Source: Thauera aminoaromatica S2 (GTDB lineage: Bacteria > Pseudomonadota > Gammaproteobacteria > Burkholderiales > Rhodocyclaceae). Taken from it: DNA of 64,000 bases. Below are positions 9,926-17,791 of the stretch, piece by piece. The DNA lies in the NCBI RefSeq assembly GCF_000310185.1, contig NZ_AMXD01000003.1, positions 1 through 64,000 on the forward strand. Reading direction: 5' to 3'. Below the pieces are notes generated by a model that was given only the letters and a program-made list of their open reading frames with translations, was not told the origin of the DNA and did not search any database. The first letter of the stretch is position 1. Each line of letters opens with the position of its first letter. The position numbers and the translations under genes are program-made.

Positions 9926-10031
9926 GCTGCAATCGCGACTCGCGTCGCTCCTACGGAAAACCTCCGCGCTTCGGGAGGTGGCGGAAGGAGCAACGCGAGT
10001 CGCGATATGTGGGAGCGACGCAAGTCGCGAT
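9926..10031. repeat. Cluster of three REP-like units, two as an inverted pair (REPIN-like)
   Basis: Unit A (9926-9956) reads aatcgcgactcgcgtcgctc. Unit B (9983-10006) is its inverted partner, ggagcaacgcgagtcgcgat. Unit C (10009-10031) is gtgggagcgacgcaagtcgc, directly repeated after B. Between A and B lies a hairpin (cctccgcgcttcgggagg). A and B could fold into one long stem. The cluster starts five bases after the icmF stop and can act as a transcript end or mRNA stabiliser; this is inference. Confidence 0.75.
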
Positions 10032-10078
10032 CGTGCGGTGTGTGACAATGGCGGCCGTCCCCGAACGCGCCCGCAGCC

Positions 10079-10489
10079 ATGAACCTCACCACCCCCGCCT
10101 TGCTCTTCCCGGCGATCTCGCTGCTGCTGCTCGCCTACACCAACCGCTTCCTCACGCTTGCCCAGGTGATCCGCCAGCTCAACGCCTCGCCCGATCGCGG
10201 CGCCGCGCTGGTGCAGTGCCAGCTCCCCGGGCTCAAGCGCCGGATCACCCTCACCCAGTACATGCAAGGCTTTGGCGTGCTGAGCTTCCTGCTCTGCGCG
10301 CTGTCCATGCTCGCGCTCTTCCTCGAGGCCGAGGTGGCCGGCAAATGGATGTTCGGCACCAGCATCGTGACGCTCGCGGTGTCGTTGGTGCTTTCGCTGG
10401 TCGAGGTGTTGTTGTCGACCGAGGCGCTGTCGCTGGTCGTCCGCGACCTGGAGCAGGCGAAGCGGGAAGGGGGGACGCCTTGCTCCTGA
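10079..10489 (+). CDS. DUF2721-type small membrane protein
   Basis: 136 residues with an N-terminal hydrophobic segment (LLFPAISLLLLAYTNRFLTL), a basic cytoplasmic loop (LPGLKRRITLTQYM) and two further membrane segments (about 65-85 and 90-112), ending in a charged tail. This arrangement and the early helix followed by an R-rich loop match DUF2721 proteins, whose function is unknown. It stands alone between the REP-like cluster and the convergent OmpA-like gene. ATG chosen because translation from it begins at once with the first membrane helix. Confidence 0.7.
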   Translation: MNLTTPALLFPAISLLLLAYTNRFLTLAQVIRQLNASPDRGAALVQCQLPGLKRRITLTQYMQGFGVLSFLLCALSMLALFLEAEVAGKWMFGTSIVTLAVSLVLSLVEVLLSTEALSLVVRDLEQAKREGGTPCS

Positions 10490-10528
10490 CGTCGTGCCCC
10501 TGTGCGTCGCCTCCTGCGCGGCATCGCC

Positions 10529-11653
10529 TCACCGGCTTGTCAGCTTGAGCTCGATGCGGCGGTTGCGCGTGTAGGCTTCCTCGGTGCTGCGCGCATCGAG
10601 CGGGTGGAACTCCCCGTAGCCGGTCGCGGCCAGGCGCTCGGGCGGGATGCCCTGGCCGCGCAGGAACTTGACGATGGCGAGGGCGCGGGCGGTCGATAGC
10701 TCCCAGTTCGACGGGAAGCGGGCGGTGGCGATCGGGCGGCGGTCGGTGTGGCCGTCCACCTGCAGGACCCAGGGCAGGTCCTTGGGCATGTCGGCGGACA
10801 GCGTCTTCAGCGTCTCGGCCAGGCGGGTGAGCTGGACCATGCCGTCGGCGCTGACCTCGTCCGAGGCGGAGGCGAACAGCACCTCGCTGGAGAAGACGAA
10901 GCGGTCGCCGACGATCTGCACGTCCTTGCGCTTGCCGAGCACCTCCTGCAGGCGGCCGAAGAACTCGGAGCGGTAACGTGCGAGTTCCTTGACGCGGCCG
11001 GCAAGCGCCAGGTTGAGCTCGCGGCCGAGCTCCTCGAGCTTCAGATCCTTGTCCTTGGCCGCGAGCTTGGCGGCGTCGAGTGCCGCATTGAGCTGCTCGA
11101 GTTGCTCGCGCACCGCGGCGAGCTGGCGATTGAGCAACTCGACCTGGGCGATCGCGGCGGCGGACATCTCCTTGTGTTCCTTCAGGCCGCGCTCCGAGGT
11201 GTCGAGTGCGCTCGCCAGGCGGGCGGCCTCGGCCTCGAGCTCGGTCTTCAGGCGCTGCAGGGCCTCGATGTCGGCAACGATGCGGGTGGCCTCCTCGCGG
11301 CGGCTGCGCGCCTCGTCCTGGGCGGCGTGGAGCTCGTCGCGCGCGGCGAGCAGCTCGTTGCCGCGCGCTTCGCTCTCGCGCCGGGCGGCGCTCAGCGAGG
11401 CCGAGAGCTCGCCGACCTCGGCCTCCGCTCGTTGGCGCGCGCTCTGTTCCAGGCTCAGTGTCCTGGCGAGGGTGGCGAGCTCGGCCTCGAGCTGGGCGAG
11501 CGCGCGGTCGCGGCCGCTCACCGCGTCGGCGAGCACGAACTGGCCGATGACGAAGATCAGGATCACGAACACCATCACCATCAGCAGCGAGGCGAGGGCG
11601 TCGACGAAGCCGGGCCAGAAATCCAGCGGCCGGCGGCGGGCGAGTCGGGCCAT
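10529..11653 (-). CDS. OmpA/MotB-like peptidoglycan-binding stator protein with long coiled coil
   Basis: 374 residues: short basic cytosolic tail, one membrane helix (about 16-40, DALASLLMVMVFVILIFVIG), a long alpha-helical coiled coil (about 45-225, rich in E, A, R, L), and a C-terminal OmpA domain (about 240-374; ATARFPSNWELSTARAL, GYGEFHP, NRRIEL). D18 sits at the cytosolic start of the membrane helix, the position of the proton-binding Asp of MotB and ZorB. It begins three bases after the MotA/ExbB-like gene and certainly works with it, probably as a 5:2 proton-driven motor anchored to peptidoglycan. It is not next to flagellar genes. Related pairs include Zorya ZorA/ZorB and uncharacterised housekeeping stators. 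Confidence 0.87.
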   Translation of the reverse strand: MARLARRRPLDFWPGFVDALASLLMVMVFVILIFVIGQFVLADAVSGRDRALAQLEAELATLARTLSLEQSARQRAEAEVGELSASLSAARRESEARGNELLAARDELHAAQDEARSRREEATRIVADIEALQRLKTELEAEAARLASALDTSERGLKEHKEMSAAAIAQVELLNRQLAAVREQLEQLNAALDAAKLAAKDKDLKLEELGRELNLALAGRVKELARYRSEFFGRLQEVLGKRKDVQIVGDRFVFSSEVLFASASDEVSADGMVQLTRLAETLKTLSADMPKDLPWVLQVDGHTDRRPIATARFPSNWELSTARALAIVKFLRGQGIPPERLAATGYGEFHPLDARSTEEAYTRNRRIELKLTSR

Positions 11654-11656
11654 GGC

Positions 11657-12736
11657 TCAGTCCGCCTTGCTGCCGGCGGCGCCACCGAGCGCGGCGCCGA
11701 TGGTGCGCGACAGCAGGCGCAGCTCGGCGCGCAGGTCCTCGGTGAATTGCGCGCCCTGTGCGGGCTGCTGGGCGAGCTGGCGCAACAGCGCGCGCAGTTC
11801 GTCCTGCGTGGTGGACAGCGTGGACAGGTCGCGTGATTCGCGCCCGATGAGATCGGCCAGGCGGGTGAGCTGGGCGTTGAGCTCGCCGAGGTGCTCGGCG
11901 GTGGCGCGGCGCTCGCGCTCGGATTCGGCCGCCGAGCGCTGCATGCGTTCGATGCCCTCGGCGGTCTGCTCGAGCAGGGCCTGGACGTAGGCGGGCACGT
12001 TGCCCTCGCCCTCGGCGCCGACGCCGGAGGGCAGCTTGGTCATGTGCGAGAGCCAGTCCTCGAGCTCGTTGTAGAAGCGGTTCTGCGCATGCCCGGACTG
12101 CAGATCGAGGAAGCCGACCACGAGCGAGCCGGCCAGGCCGAAGAGCGAGGTCGAGAAGCTGGTGGCCATGCCGCCGAGCGGCGCGTCCAGCTTGGCCTTC
12201 AGCGCCTCGAACATGGCGACGGGATCGCTGCCGACGCTCAGGCTGCCGATGATCTCGCCGATGGACCGGATGGTGGCGAGCAGGCCCCAGAAGGTGCCGA
12301 GCAGGCCGAGGAAGATCAGCAGGCCGATCAGGTAGCGCGAGAGGTCGCGCTGCTCCTCGAGGCGGATCTGCACGCCGTCGAGGATGGAGCGGGTGGAGGC
12401 CGGCGACAGGTGGGCCTGGCCGCGACGGCGGTTGGAGAGCACACGTGCCATCGGGGCGAGCAGCACCGGCTGCAGGCCGGTGGCCGAGCCGCCGCCGGCG
12501 CTGTGCTGGAATTCCTCGATCCACAGCACCTCACGCTGCAGCCGCCACACCTGGCGCAGATTGACTGCGATGCCGACCGCGAGGACGAAGAGGATCACGC
12601 CGTTGAATGCGGCGTTGGCGATGAAGGCGTGCTTGAGTTGCGGGACCAGGGCGGCGGCGAGCGCGGCGACGAGGGCGAGAAACACGGCCATCCAGGTCGT
12701 GACATGGACGGGTCTGGTGAAATCCTTGCGTTCCAT
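11657..12736 (-). CDS. MotA/TolQ/ExbB-like proton channel protein
   Basis: 359 residues. Two N-terminal membrane helices (about 13-35 and 42-60), then two core helices carrying family motifs: IGLLIFLGLLGTFWGLLATI (about 132-155) and GGMATSFSTSLFGLAGSLVV (about 190-212). The final 120 residues are a charged helical tail (EGIERMQRSAAESERERRATAEHL), much longer than in ExbB or TolQ and reminiscent of the cytosolic tail of ZorA. Expected to form a pentamer around a dimer of the OmpA-like protein encoded immediately downstream. The function of the motor is unknown; neither ZorC/ZorD/ZorE-like genes nor ton/tol genes are beside it. Confidence 0.87.
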   Translation of the reverse strand: MERKDFTRPVHVTTWMAVFLALVAALAAALVPQLKHAFIANAAFNGVILFVLAVGIAVNLRQVWRLQREVLWIEEFQHSAGGGSATGLQPVLLAPMARVLSNRRRGQAHLSPASTRSILDGVQIRLEEQRDLSRYLIGLLIFLGLLGTFWGLLATIRSIGEIIGSLSVGSDPVAMFEALKAKLDAPLGGMATSFSTSLFGLAGSLVVGFLDLQSGHAQNRFYNELEDWLSHMTKLPSGVGAEGEGNVPAYVQALLEQTAEGIERMQRSAAESERERRATAEHLGELNAQLTRLADLIGRESRDLSTLSTTQDELRALLRQLAQQPAQGAQFTEDLRAELRLLSRTIGAALGGAAGSKAD

Positions 12737-12924
12737 CGGGTGTTTTTCCGGAGCTTTGGGTGACGAGTGCCCATTCGGGGTCGCGTGGCGACTGCGAGTC
12801 TAGCGCGAACCGCGTTAAATGGCGGAGTCGTGATCCATGTCATGGGATGAGGGGCGGTGGGCTCGCTATCTTCGAGCCTTTTGCTCACTCGGACCCGATC
12901 CGCGATCGGGAGAGGTGTTGCCCG

Positions 12925-14199
12925 GTGTCGACCGTGAGACCCGTTTGCATCGCCGCAATCGCGGCGATGAGCTTATGCCCGACGAGCGCCGCCGCGCTGG
13001 CGGCAGGACGGCCTGTGCAGGCCGACGCCCCGCGCTGGAGCGCGAGCGGCTTCGGCACGCTCGGCGCCGCCTGGCACGACGAGGACGATACGCAGTTCCG
13101 CCGCAGCGTGGACCAGCATCGTGGCACGCGTGCGAACGAACTCGACTTCGGTGTCGACAGCTCGCTCGGCCTGCAGGTGCACGGTGCGTTGACGCCGCAG
13201 TGGTCGGTCATGGCGCAGGCGGTCATGAACCAGGGGCGCCACGGCGAGTGGGGACCGCACCTGGTATGGGGCTTCGTCAAGCACGTGCCCAGCGATTGGC
13301 TCGAACTGCGCGCCGGTCGCCTGGTCACCGATATCTACCTCGACGGCGACTCGCGCCACGTCGGCTACGCCTACACGACGGTGAGGCCGTATGCCGACGT
13401 GTACGGCCGTCTGACCTATGACAACTTCGACGGCCTGGATGCGACCCTCCAGCACGCGCTCGGCGACGGCCTGCTGCGCTTCAAGCTGTTCGGCGGGCGT
13501 ACGCGCGGCAGCGTGTTCCTGAACCGGATGGAGCATCCGGTGCCGATCGGCCGCAGCTTCGGCGTCACCCTGGACTGGATCGGGCCGGAACTGAGCCTGA
13601 AACTGTCCTGGGGCAACATGGTGTCCACGCGCAACGCCATCTATCGGGAGCTGCCGTTCACGCTGCGTCACCTCGCGAGCCTGGCCCCGGGGACGGAATT
13701 CGCAGGGCAGGCCGTGGCCCGCGCATCCGAGATCGCGGGGTCCAACCGGATCGGTTACCTGGGGGCGGCGCTCGGCTGGGAGCGCGGACCGTTCTCGCTG
13801 CAGCTCATGGCCACCGACATGTCGATGTCCGTGTACCCGCGCTTCGAAGGTTGGGGGACGGGGGCGACCGCCGCCTATCGGGTCGGGCGCTGGAAGCCTT
13901 ACCTTACCGGCTCGCGCAGCATCCTCGATCCTGTCGATCGGGCCCTCGACGTGCCGCCGGCGTTGGACCCCGCGGGCCAGCTGCGCGGTTTCTGGCAGAC
14001 CGTCCACGGCTACACCCGCCACGACCAGACCACCATCGGCGTGGGCGTGCGCTATGACTTCGCCGACAACATGGCCTTGAAGCTGCAGTTCGATCGCATC
14101 GACGCGAAGCGTTCCTCCGCGCTGCTCGACGATCGTGGTTTCGTCACCGGCCCGCGCTCGCCGACGGTGTTTTCCGCAACGCTGGATTTCGTCTTCTGA
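12925..14199 (+). CDS. Outer-membrane beta-barrel (porin-like) protein
   Basis: 424 residues from a GTG at 12925, which has GGGAGAGG nine bases upstream; longer readings from 12760 lack a ribosome site and would bury the signal peptide. The N-terminus is a signal peptide (about 28 residues, PVCIAAIAAMSLCPTSAAA). The mature part is an alternation of amphipathic beta strands (SGFGTLGAAWH, FGVDSSLGLQVHGAL, WLELRAGRLV, GYLGAALGWE) and ends in a strand closing with Phe (FSATLDFVF), the BAM recognition signature. No specific porin family is recognised. The next gene, 10 bases downstream, encodes a small PstS-like periplasmic protein, so the pair may serve one uptake or sensing function. Confidence 0.8.
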   Translation: MSTVRPVCIAAIAAMSLCPTSAAALAAGRPVQADAPRWSASGFGTLGAAWHDEDDTQFRRSVDQHRGTRANELDFGVDSSLGLQVHGALTPQWSVMAQAVMNQGRHGEWGPHLVWGFVKHVPSDWLELRAGRLVTDIYLDGDSRHVGYAYTTVRPYADVYGRLTYDNFDGLDATLQHALGDGLLRFKLFGGRTRGSVFLNRMEHPVPIGRSFGVTLDWIGPELSLKLSWGNMVSTRNAIYRELPFTLRHLASLAPGTEFAGQAVARASEIAGSNRIGYLGAALGWERGPFSLQLMATDMSMSVYPRFEGWGTGATAAYRVGRWKPYLTGSRSILDPVDRALDVPPALDPAGQLRGFWQTVHGYTRHDQTTIGVGVRYDFADNMALKLQFDRIDAKRSSALLDDRGFVTGPRSPTVFSATLDFVF

Positions 14200-14209
14200 G
14201 CGTCCGGCC

Positions 14210-14632
14210 ATGCGAATCCATACGCTCGTCGCTGCGCTCCTCGTGCTGCTGCTCCCGACGCACGACGTGGCGGCCGAGGAACTCGTCCTCATCGTCAATC
14301 GCGACAGCGGCATCTCCGCCCTGAGTCGCGAGCAGGCCAGCCATCTCTTCCTCGGGCGCGTGAAGATGCTGCCTTCGGGGGCGCGTGCCAACGTGGTCGA
14401 AGTGGAACCGTTGCGCGCAAGCTTCTATCGCCGCCTGCTCGGGCGCGACATCGCCGAGATCAACGCGTACTGGGCGCGATTGCAGTTCTCCGGGCGGACA
14501 CAACCGCCGCTGCGGGTCGCCGACAGCGCGGCCGCGATTTCGCGGGTCGCCCAGGATCCGGATGCGATCGCGTTCGTCGATCTCGTCCCCGACGATCCCC
14601 GCGCGCGGGTGGTGCTGCGCCTTGGTCCCTGA
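14210..14632 (+). CDS. Small periplasmic PstS-like (PBP-like) protein
   Basis: 140 residues with a cleavable signal (MRIHTLVAALLVLLLPTHDVAA). The mature region ELVLIVNRDSGISALSREQASHLFLGRV resembles the first lobe of phosphate-binding-protein-like domains (motif N-x-x-x-x-x-x-L-s-x-x-x-x-x-x-I-F-L-G). It is about 120 mature residues, roughly half of a full PstS. No transporter genes follow. The start is the first ATG after the barrel gene stop. Such mini-PBP proteins often sit next to porin-like genes; ligand unknown. Phosphate binding should not be assumed. Confidence 0.75.
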   Translation: MRIHTLVAALLVLLLPTHDVAAEELVLIVNRDSGISALSREQASHLFLGRVKMLPSGARANVVEVEPLRASFYRRLLGRDIAEINAYWARLQFSGRTQPPLRVADSAAAISRVAQDPDAIAFVDLVPDDPRARVVLRLGP

Positions 14633-14957
14633 GCCCGCCGTCGGCCGGCCGGTGGGGGGCGGCATCGCCGCGATCGGTAGCGCCAAGCGGGTCGGGCGTG
14701 GCGTCACGCGCGGGATCGGCCGACAGGCCGGCAAGTCGCAGTACGGCTTCGCGTTCCCGGTCTGAGGGCCGGCCGCGGATACGCAGGTGGCCTGCAACAA
14801 TTCAGTACATTCCACAAACAGTTGCGCAAAAGTGGCTTGCCACACTCCAGCCTGAACTGGAACGGACGCGTTCGCGCGTCCCGCCCGGGCCCTGACAAAA
14901 AGCACCAGGGGCCCGGGTGCGGAGACAGACAGGACAAGACCAAAGGAGGAGTGTGGC
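14633..14957 (+). other. Gene-free 325-base leader before the acyl-CoA synthetase module
   Basis: No convincing reading frame. It carries a small palindrome (gtggcttgccac, 14832-14843) and a stable hairpin (see next entry). No good sigma70 or sigma54 promoter is recognised. The palindrome could be a half-site for a regulator; this is only a candidate. Confidence 0.5.
14884..14917 (+). promoter_or_regulatory. GC-rich hairpin in the leader of the acyl-CoA synthetase gene
   Basis: cccgggccc (14884-14892) pairs perfectly with gggcccggg (14909-14917) over a 16-base A-rich loop (tgacaaaaagcaccag). It ends 24 bases before a very strong ribosome site, aaaggagg (14942-14949). There is no T-run, so it is not a simple terminator; mRNA stabilisation or translational control is possible. 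Confidence 0.55.
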
Positions 14958-16943
14958 ATGGACACACGCACGAGCGCGTCCGAGCCCGGACAGGGCGGAG
15001 CAGGGCCGGACACCTTTCCGCGCTGGCTGATGCACCACGCCAAGGCGCGCCCCCAGCAGCCGGCGATGCGCGAGAAGGAATACGGCATCTGGCAGACCTA
15101 TACCTGGGCGCAAGTGGCCGAGAACGTGCGCGCGATCGCCTGCGGGCTGGCGCAGCTCGGCTTCAAGCGCGGCGACCGCCTCGCGGTGGTGGGCGACAAC
15201 CGCCCGCGGCTGTACTGGTCGGTGGCGGCCTGCCAGTGCCTGGGCGGCATCCCGGTGATGATGTACCAGGACGCGGTGGCCCAGGAGATGGCCTACGTGC
15301 TGCAGGACGCCGAGATCAAGTTCGCCGTGGTCGAGGATCAGGAGCAGGTGGACAAGATGGTCGAGATCCAGCCCGATGCGCCGCTGCTCGCGCATGTGAT
15401 CTACGACGACCCCCGTGGCATGCGCCATTACACCCAGACCCTGCTGATGGGCCTGGACGAGCTGCAGGAGATGGGGCGCATCCACGACCGCAACCAGCCT
15501 GACTTCCTCGACGGCGAGATCGACAAGGGCGCCTCCGACGACATCTCGATCATGCTGTACACGTCGGGCACCACCGGCAAGCCCAAGGGCGTGTGCCAGA
15601 CCCACGGCGCCTTCATCGCCGCGGCGCGCGGCGCGATCCAGTTCGACAAGCTCACCGACAAGGAGGACATCCTGTCCTACCTGCCGATGGCCTGGGTGGG
15701 CGACCACCTGTTCTCGTTCGCGCAGGCCACGGTGGCGGGCTTCACGATCAACTGCCCGGAGTCGGGCGAGACGGTGATGAACGATCTGCGCGAGATCGGA
15801 CCCACCTATTACTTCGCCCCGCCGCGCGTGTTCGAGAACCTGCTGACCCAGGTGATGATCCGCATGGAAGACGCCGGCAGCCTCAAGCGCAAGATCTTCC
15901 ATCACTTCATGGACGTGGCGCGGCGCTGCGGCGCCGACATCCTGGATGGCAAGCCGGTGTCGGGTGGCGATCGCTTCCAGTACTGGCTGGGCAACCTGCT
16001 GGTGTATGGGCCGCTGAAGAACGTGCTCGGCATGAGCCGCATCCGCGTGGCCTACACGGCCGGCGCGGCGATCGGGCCCGACCTGTTCCGCTTCTACCGC
16101 TCGATCGGCATCAACCTCAAGCAGCTCTACGGCCAGACCGAGACCTGCGCCTACGTGTGCCTGCAGCCCGACGGCGAGATCAAGCTGGATTCGGTCGGCA
16201 AGCCGGCACCCTTCGTCGAGGTCAAGCTCGCCGACAACGGCGAGATCCTGGTCAAGGGGCCGATGCTGCTCAAGGCCTACTACAAGCGCCCCGACGCGAC
16301 CGCCGAGTCGATCAACGCCGAGGGCTACTTCATGACCGGCGACGCCGGCTTCTTCGACGCCGACGGCCACCTGAAGATCATCGACCGTGCCAAGGACGTC
16401 GGCAAGATGGCCGACGGCACGATGTTCGCGCCCAACTACATCGAGAACAAGCTCAAGTTCTTCCAGCACATCAAGGAGGCGGTGACCTTCGGTGCCGGCA
16501 AGGAATTCGCTACCGCCTTCATCAACATCGACCTCGAGGCGGTGGGCAACTGGGCCGAGAAGAAGGGCATGGCCTACTCCGGCTACACCGACCTCGCCCA
16601 GCAGGCTGCGGTGTACGAGCTGATCCGCGACTGCGTCGAGAAGGTCAACGCCGACCTCGCCGCCGACCCCAACATGAGCGGCTCGCAGATCAAGCGCTTC
16701 CTGATCCTGCACAAGGAGCTCGACGCCGACGACGGCGAGCTCACGCGCACGCGCAAGGTGCGGCGCAATTTCATCGCCGAGAAGTACGGCGTGCTGATCG
16801 AGGCGATGTTCGAAGGCCGCAAGACCCAGTTCATCGAGACTCAGGTCAAGTACGAGGACGGCCGCACCGGCAAGGTCTCGGCCGACCTGCGCATCGAGGA
16901 GGTGAAGACCTTCGCGCCGCAGGCCGGCAAGCGCGCGGCCTGA
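14958..16943 (+). CDS. Long-chain-type acyl-CoA synthetase (AMP-forming)
   Basis: 661 residues, the size of FadD15/ACSL-type synthetases. It activates a carboxylic acid to its CoA thioester through an acyl-AMP. The AMP-binding signature YTSGTTGKPKGV starts at Y201; LYGQTE (adenine site), EGYFMTGDAGFFDADGHLKI and the hinge IDRAKDV follow. A C-terminal Lys-containing segment (TRTRKVRRNFIAEKY) fits the catalytic lysine region. No membrane helices are seen. It is the first gene of the module, followed by livG after 11 bases, so its substrate is probably what the Liv-type transporter imports. Chain length and branching preference cannot be read from sequence. Confidence 0.92.
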   Translation: MDTRTSASEPGQGGAGPDTFPRWLMHHAKARPQQPAMREKEYGIWQTYTWAQVAENVRAIACGLAQLGFKRGDRLAVVGDNRPRLYWSVAACQCLGGIPVMMYQDAVAQEMAYVLQDAEIKFAVVEDQEQVDKMVEIQPDAPLLAHVIYDDPRGMRHYTQTLLMGLDELQEMGRIHDRNQPDFLDGEIDKGASDDISIMLYTSGTTGKPKGVCQTHGAFIAAARGAIQFDKLTDKEDILSYLPMAWVGDHLFSFAQATVAGFTINCPESGETVMNDLREIGPTYYFAPPRVFENLLTQVMIRMEDAGSLKRKIFHHFMDVARRCGADILDGKPVSGGDRFQYWLGNLLVYGPLKNVLGMSRIRVAYTAGAAIGPDLFRFYRSIGINLKQLYGQTETCAYVCLQPDGEIKLDSVGKPAPFVEVKLADNGEILVKGPMLLKAYYKRPDATAESINAEGYFMTGDAGFFDADGHLKIIDRAKDVGKMADGTMFAPNYIENKLKFFQHIKEAVTFGAGKEFATAFINIDLEAVGNWAEKKGMAYSGYTDLAQQAAVYELIRDCVEKVNADLAADPNMSGSQIKRFLILHKELDADDGELTRTRKVRRNFIAEKYGVLIEAMFEGRKTQFIETQVKYEDGRTGKVSADLRIEEVKTFAPQAGKRAA

Positions 16944-16954
16944 GGGGACGAAGA

Positions 16955-17779
16955 ATGGACATGACCGACATGAATTCCGCTGCCACCACCACGCCTTCGG
17001 GCCGTCGCCAGGGCGAGGTCATCCTCGACCTGCAGAACATCTCGCTGCGCTTCGGCGGTGTAAAGGCGCTGACCGACATCAGCTTCAACATCCGCGAGCA
17101 TGAGGTGCGCGCCATCATCGGCCCCAACGGCGCGGGCAAGAGCTCGATGCTCAACGTGATCAACGGCGTGTATCACCCGCAGGAAGGCAGGATCATGTTC
17201 CGCGGGCAGCAGCGCCAGAAGATGGAGCCGCACATGGCGGCCCAGCAGGGCATCGCGCGCACCTTCCAGAACATCGCGCTGTTCAAGGGCATGAGCGTGC
17301 TCGACAACATCATGACCGGGCGCAATCTCAAGATGAAGTGCAACCTCTTCCAGCAGGCGCTGTGGCTCGGCCCGGCGCTGCGCGAGGAGATCGTCCACCG
17401 CGAGAAGGTCGAGGAGATCGTCGACTTCCTCGAGATCCAGCACATCCGCAAGACCCCGGTGGGCGCGCTGCCCTACGGCCTGCAGAAGCGCGTCGACCTC
17501 GGCCGCGCGCTGGCGATGGAGCCGCAGATCCTGCTCCTCGACGAGCCGATGGCGGGCATGAACGTCGAGGAAAAGCAGGACATGTGCCGCTTCATCCTCG
17601 ACATCAGCGACCAGTTCGGCACCACGATCGTGCTCATCGAGCACGACATGGGCGTGGTGATGGACATCTCCGACCGCGTCGTGGTGCTCGATTACGGCAA
17701 GAAGATCGGCGACGGCACACCCGACGAGGTGCGCAACAACCAGGATGTCATCAACGCCTATCTCGGCAGCGGGCATTGA
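16955..17779 (+). CDS. livG: Liv-type ABC transporter ATP-binding protein (LivG-like)
   Basis: 274 residues. Walker A GPNGAGKSS (about 56-64), the Liv-type signature LPYGLQKRVDLGRAL, Walker B ILLLDEPMAGMN and the switch His in LIEHDMGVVMDI are all present, as is the long insertion after the Q-loop (GIARTFQNIALFKGMSVLDNIM) that marks LivG over LivF. The first ATG of two (16955) is used; both are preceded by GGGGACGAAG. It powers uptake together with LivF through the LivH/LivM permeases downstream. Confidence 0.93.
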   Translation: MDMTDMNSAATTTPSGRRQGEVILDLQNISLRFGGVKALTDISFNIREHEVRAIIGPNGAGKSSMLNVINGVYHPQEGRIMFRGQQRQKMEPHMAAQQGIARTFQNIALFKGMSVLDNIMTGRNLKMKCNLFQQALWLGPALREEIVHREKVEEIVDFLEIQHIRKTPVGALPYGLQKRVDLGRALAMEPQILLLDEPMAGMNVEEKQDMCRFILDISDQFGTTIVLIEHDMGVVMDISDRVVVLDYGKKIGDGTPDEVRNNQDVINAYLGSGH

Positions 17780-17791
17780 GCGGAGCGAGTC

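Noticed and set aside
9926-10031. CRISPR array
   Set aside because: Units are inverted as well as direct, few, and have no regular spacers; they match REP-like elements.
10529-12736. Complete Zorya defence system
   Set aside because: Only ZorA/ZorB-like components are present; no ZorC, ZorD or ZorE-like gene is in the neighbourhood.
12760-12924. N-terminal extension of the barrel gene
   Set aside because: It lacks a ribosome site and would put 55 polar residues before a clear signal peptide.
14790-14850. Sigma54 promoter before the acyl-CoA synthetase
   Set aside because: Segments with TGGC and TGC are present but the GG/GC spacing of the -24/-12 boxes does not fit.
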